From Phalacrocorax aristotelis (taxonomy: Eukaryota; Chordata; Aves; Suliformes; Phalacrocoracidae), in assembly GCF_949628215.1 (NCBI RefSeq), contig NC_134276.1, positions 64,090,733-64,154,732 on the forward strand: 64,000 nucleotides of DNA, written 5' to 3'. The stretch's first letter is position 1, and every line of letters begins with the position of its first letter. Shown here in pieces: positions 63,110 through 64,000 of the stretch. The notes beneath the pieces are model-generated. The model was given only the letters and a program-made list of their open reading frames with translations. It searched no databases and was not told the DNA's origin. The position numbers and the translations under genes are program-made.

Positions 63110-64000
63110 AGCGGTGGTTGAAGTTGGGCGCCGGGGTCTGCGCCGGCCCCGGGCACGGCTGGCGGCTGCGGCGGGCGGGAGGATGCGGCGGGTGGGTCTC
63201 GCCTCGCCTCGGGCCAGCCCTGTCCCGCCCTGCGGGGAGGTGGGGGGAGGCGGTTGGGGTAGGTGGCGGGGCCGTTCCGCCCCCGCGAGGCCGGGACCGG
63301 GCGGTGGCGGCGGATGGGAGCGGGGTGGGCCGGGGGGGAGCCGGCAGATTTGGTGTTGATTCGATGTTTAGGGTCCCGCCGTGAGGCGGCTGTGCCGCGG
63401 GCGGGCGGGGTGCTGTGCCGGTGCTGTCCCGGGGCAGCCGTGCGGGACGTCTCTCCCGGGGCCGGGCCGGGCGGGCAGCGGCGTTAGGAGCGCCTCTGGC
63501 CGCCCCCTGCCAAGCGCCGGGAGAGCTGTTGCACCCCCGCAGAGAGGTCGTGCTGGAGCCTTTCGCGTGTCTCGGCTGCCGTGTGCAGCGGTTGCTGCAG
63601 GTGCTCGTGGAAGGTGGGGCAGGCGGAGGTAACTTCAGCGTTGCTTCACCTGCCAAGTGGATGCGTTGCAAAGGCTGAGCAGGGTGTTTCTTCCAGGTAG
63701 AAATGGATATAATTTAGCACGCGTGGAAAGCGGTGTGTTTCAGAAGCCCGTGCCCACTAGAAAGCGAAGGCTCTAATACGGTAACTGGCCGTGGTTGTTG
63801 TTTTGGTTCTTTTTACACATTGCCATCATGATTCAAGGCGTGCTGGTAAGGTTCGTTAAGATTTGTCGGTTGGTAGGGAAGTGTAATAACAGTTTAAAGG
63901 AAAACACTTTCAACTATGAATGTGTACCACTTGATGCAGAGCTGCGGAAGTTTGCTCTTTGAAATAAGTAGAAGTAGCTCACTGATTTTTAAAAGCCAGA
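63110..64000 (+). other. ABHD13: Probable 5' non-coding part and start of intron 1 of ABHD13
   Basis: ABHD13, a predicted membrane-anchored alpha/beta hydrolase, lies head-to-head with LIG4 in human and has a non-coding first exon. The sequence from the island to the window end fits such an exon and intron start: GC content falls sharply after about 63,690 and no hydrolase coding sequence is present. Possible plus-strand donors include CGG|GTGGGT near 63,190, GGTAGGT near 63,256 and TG|GTAAGG near 63,845. None is compelling. This call comes mainly from known gene order. Confidence 0.4.
63322..63338 (+). promoter_or_regulatory. Canonical G-quadruplex motif
   Basis: Four G runs with very short spacers: GGGG, T, GGG, CC, then seven G that can split as GGG-G-GGG. 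It lies on the plus strand in the part of the island expected to be transcribed toward ABHD13. Another G-rich stretch at 63235-63272 has longer loops. Such motifs are common in CpG-island promoters. Confidence 0.5.

Larger units (their letters stand above)
62340..63690. promoter_or_regulatory. CpG-island bidirectional promoter LIG4 / ABHD13
   Basis: About 1.35 kb of very GC- and CpG-rich sequence stands out from the AT-rich surroundings. It contains several GC boxes, two perfect CCGGAAG ETS/GABP-type sites (62889-62895 and 63102-63108), further GGAAG repeats near 63065-63075, and no TATA or CCAAT box near the likely starts. LIG4 leaves it on the minus strand. In vertebrates ABHD13 starts head-to-head with LIG4 on the other strand, so the island most likely drives both. 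The ABHD13 side rests on synteny, because no ABHD13 coding sequence lies in the window. Confidence 0.8.

Noticed and set aside
62322-63678. Many long frames in the CpG island (up to 232 codons, both strands)
   Set aside because: GC-rich DNA has few stop codons. The products are low-complexity P/R/G/A strings that overlap each other on both strands and resemble no known family.
63680-63700. Acceptor-like TTTCTTCCAG in the ABHD13 region
   Set aside because: No paired donor or coding sequence follows, and ABHD13 coding sequence is not in the window.
1-64000. CRISPR arrays, operons or prokaryotic features
   Set aside because: No spaced direct-repeat array or compact gene order exists. Composition, introns and repeats are those of a vertebrate genome.

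Overview
The window looks like a stretch of bird nuclear genome. CR1 LINE tails, avian-type retroviral LTRs, an AT-rich gene-poor interior and a GC-rich CpG-island promoter all point that way. So does one long protein that aligns along its whole length with vertebrate DNA ligase IV. The LTR style suggests a bird outside the chicken group, but the species cannot be named from this sequence.

Layout. Positions 1 to about 58,560 are intergenic: no convincing protein-coding exon, tRNA or rRNA was seen. This part carries CR1 fragments (8,645-9,385; 19,010-19,110; 52,035-52,500) and a long pentanucleotide microsatellite with a graded motif order (39,612-39,860). It also carries a cluster of retroviral LTR sequences between about 45.9 and 52.0 kb. 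One of these is a well-preserved solo LTR of 595 bp flanked by a perfect 5-bp target duplication. In human the equivalent interval separates LIG4 from NALF1 (FAM155A), so the desert is probably the LIG4-NALF1 spacer.

Positions about 58,565-62,900 hold LIG4 on the minus strand. An intact 912-codon reading frame lies in a single exon. A splice acceptor sits 16 nt upstream of the ATG, a strong GTAAGT donor for a non-coding first exon lies about 630 bp further upstream, and a good poly(A) signal lies about 870 bp past the stop codon. Positions 62,340-63,690 are a CpG island without a TATA box. It holds the LIG4 first exon and, by conserved synteny, the start of ABHD13 on the plus strand. It is most simply read as a bidirectional promoter. 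The last few hundred bases are probably ABHD13 5' non-coding exon or intron.

LIG4 joins DNA ends in non-homologous end joining and V(D)J recombination with XRCC4. All the residues expected for catalysis and XRCC4 binding are visible. I saw no new biological system. The best leads are the promoter architecture, the graded microsatellite, the retroelement cluster downstream of LIG4, and two intergenic hairpins.
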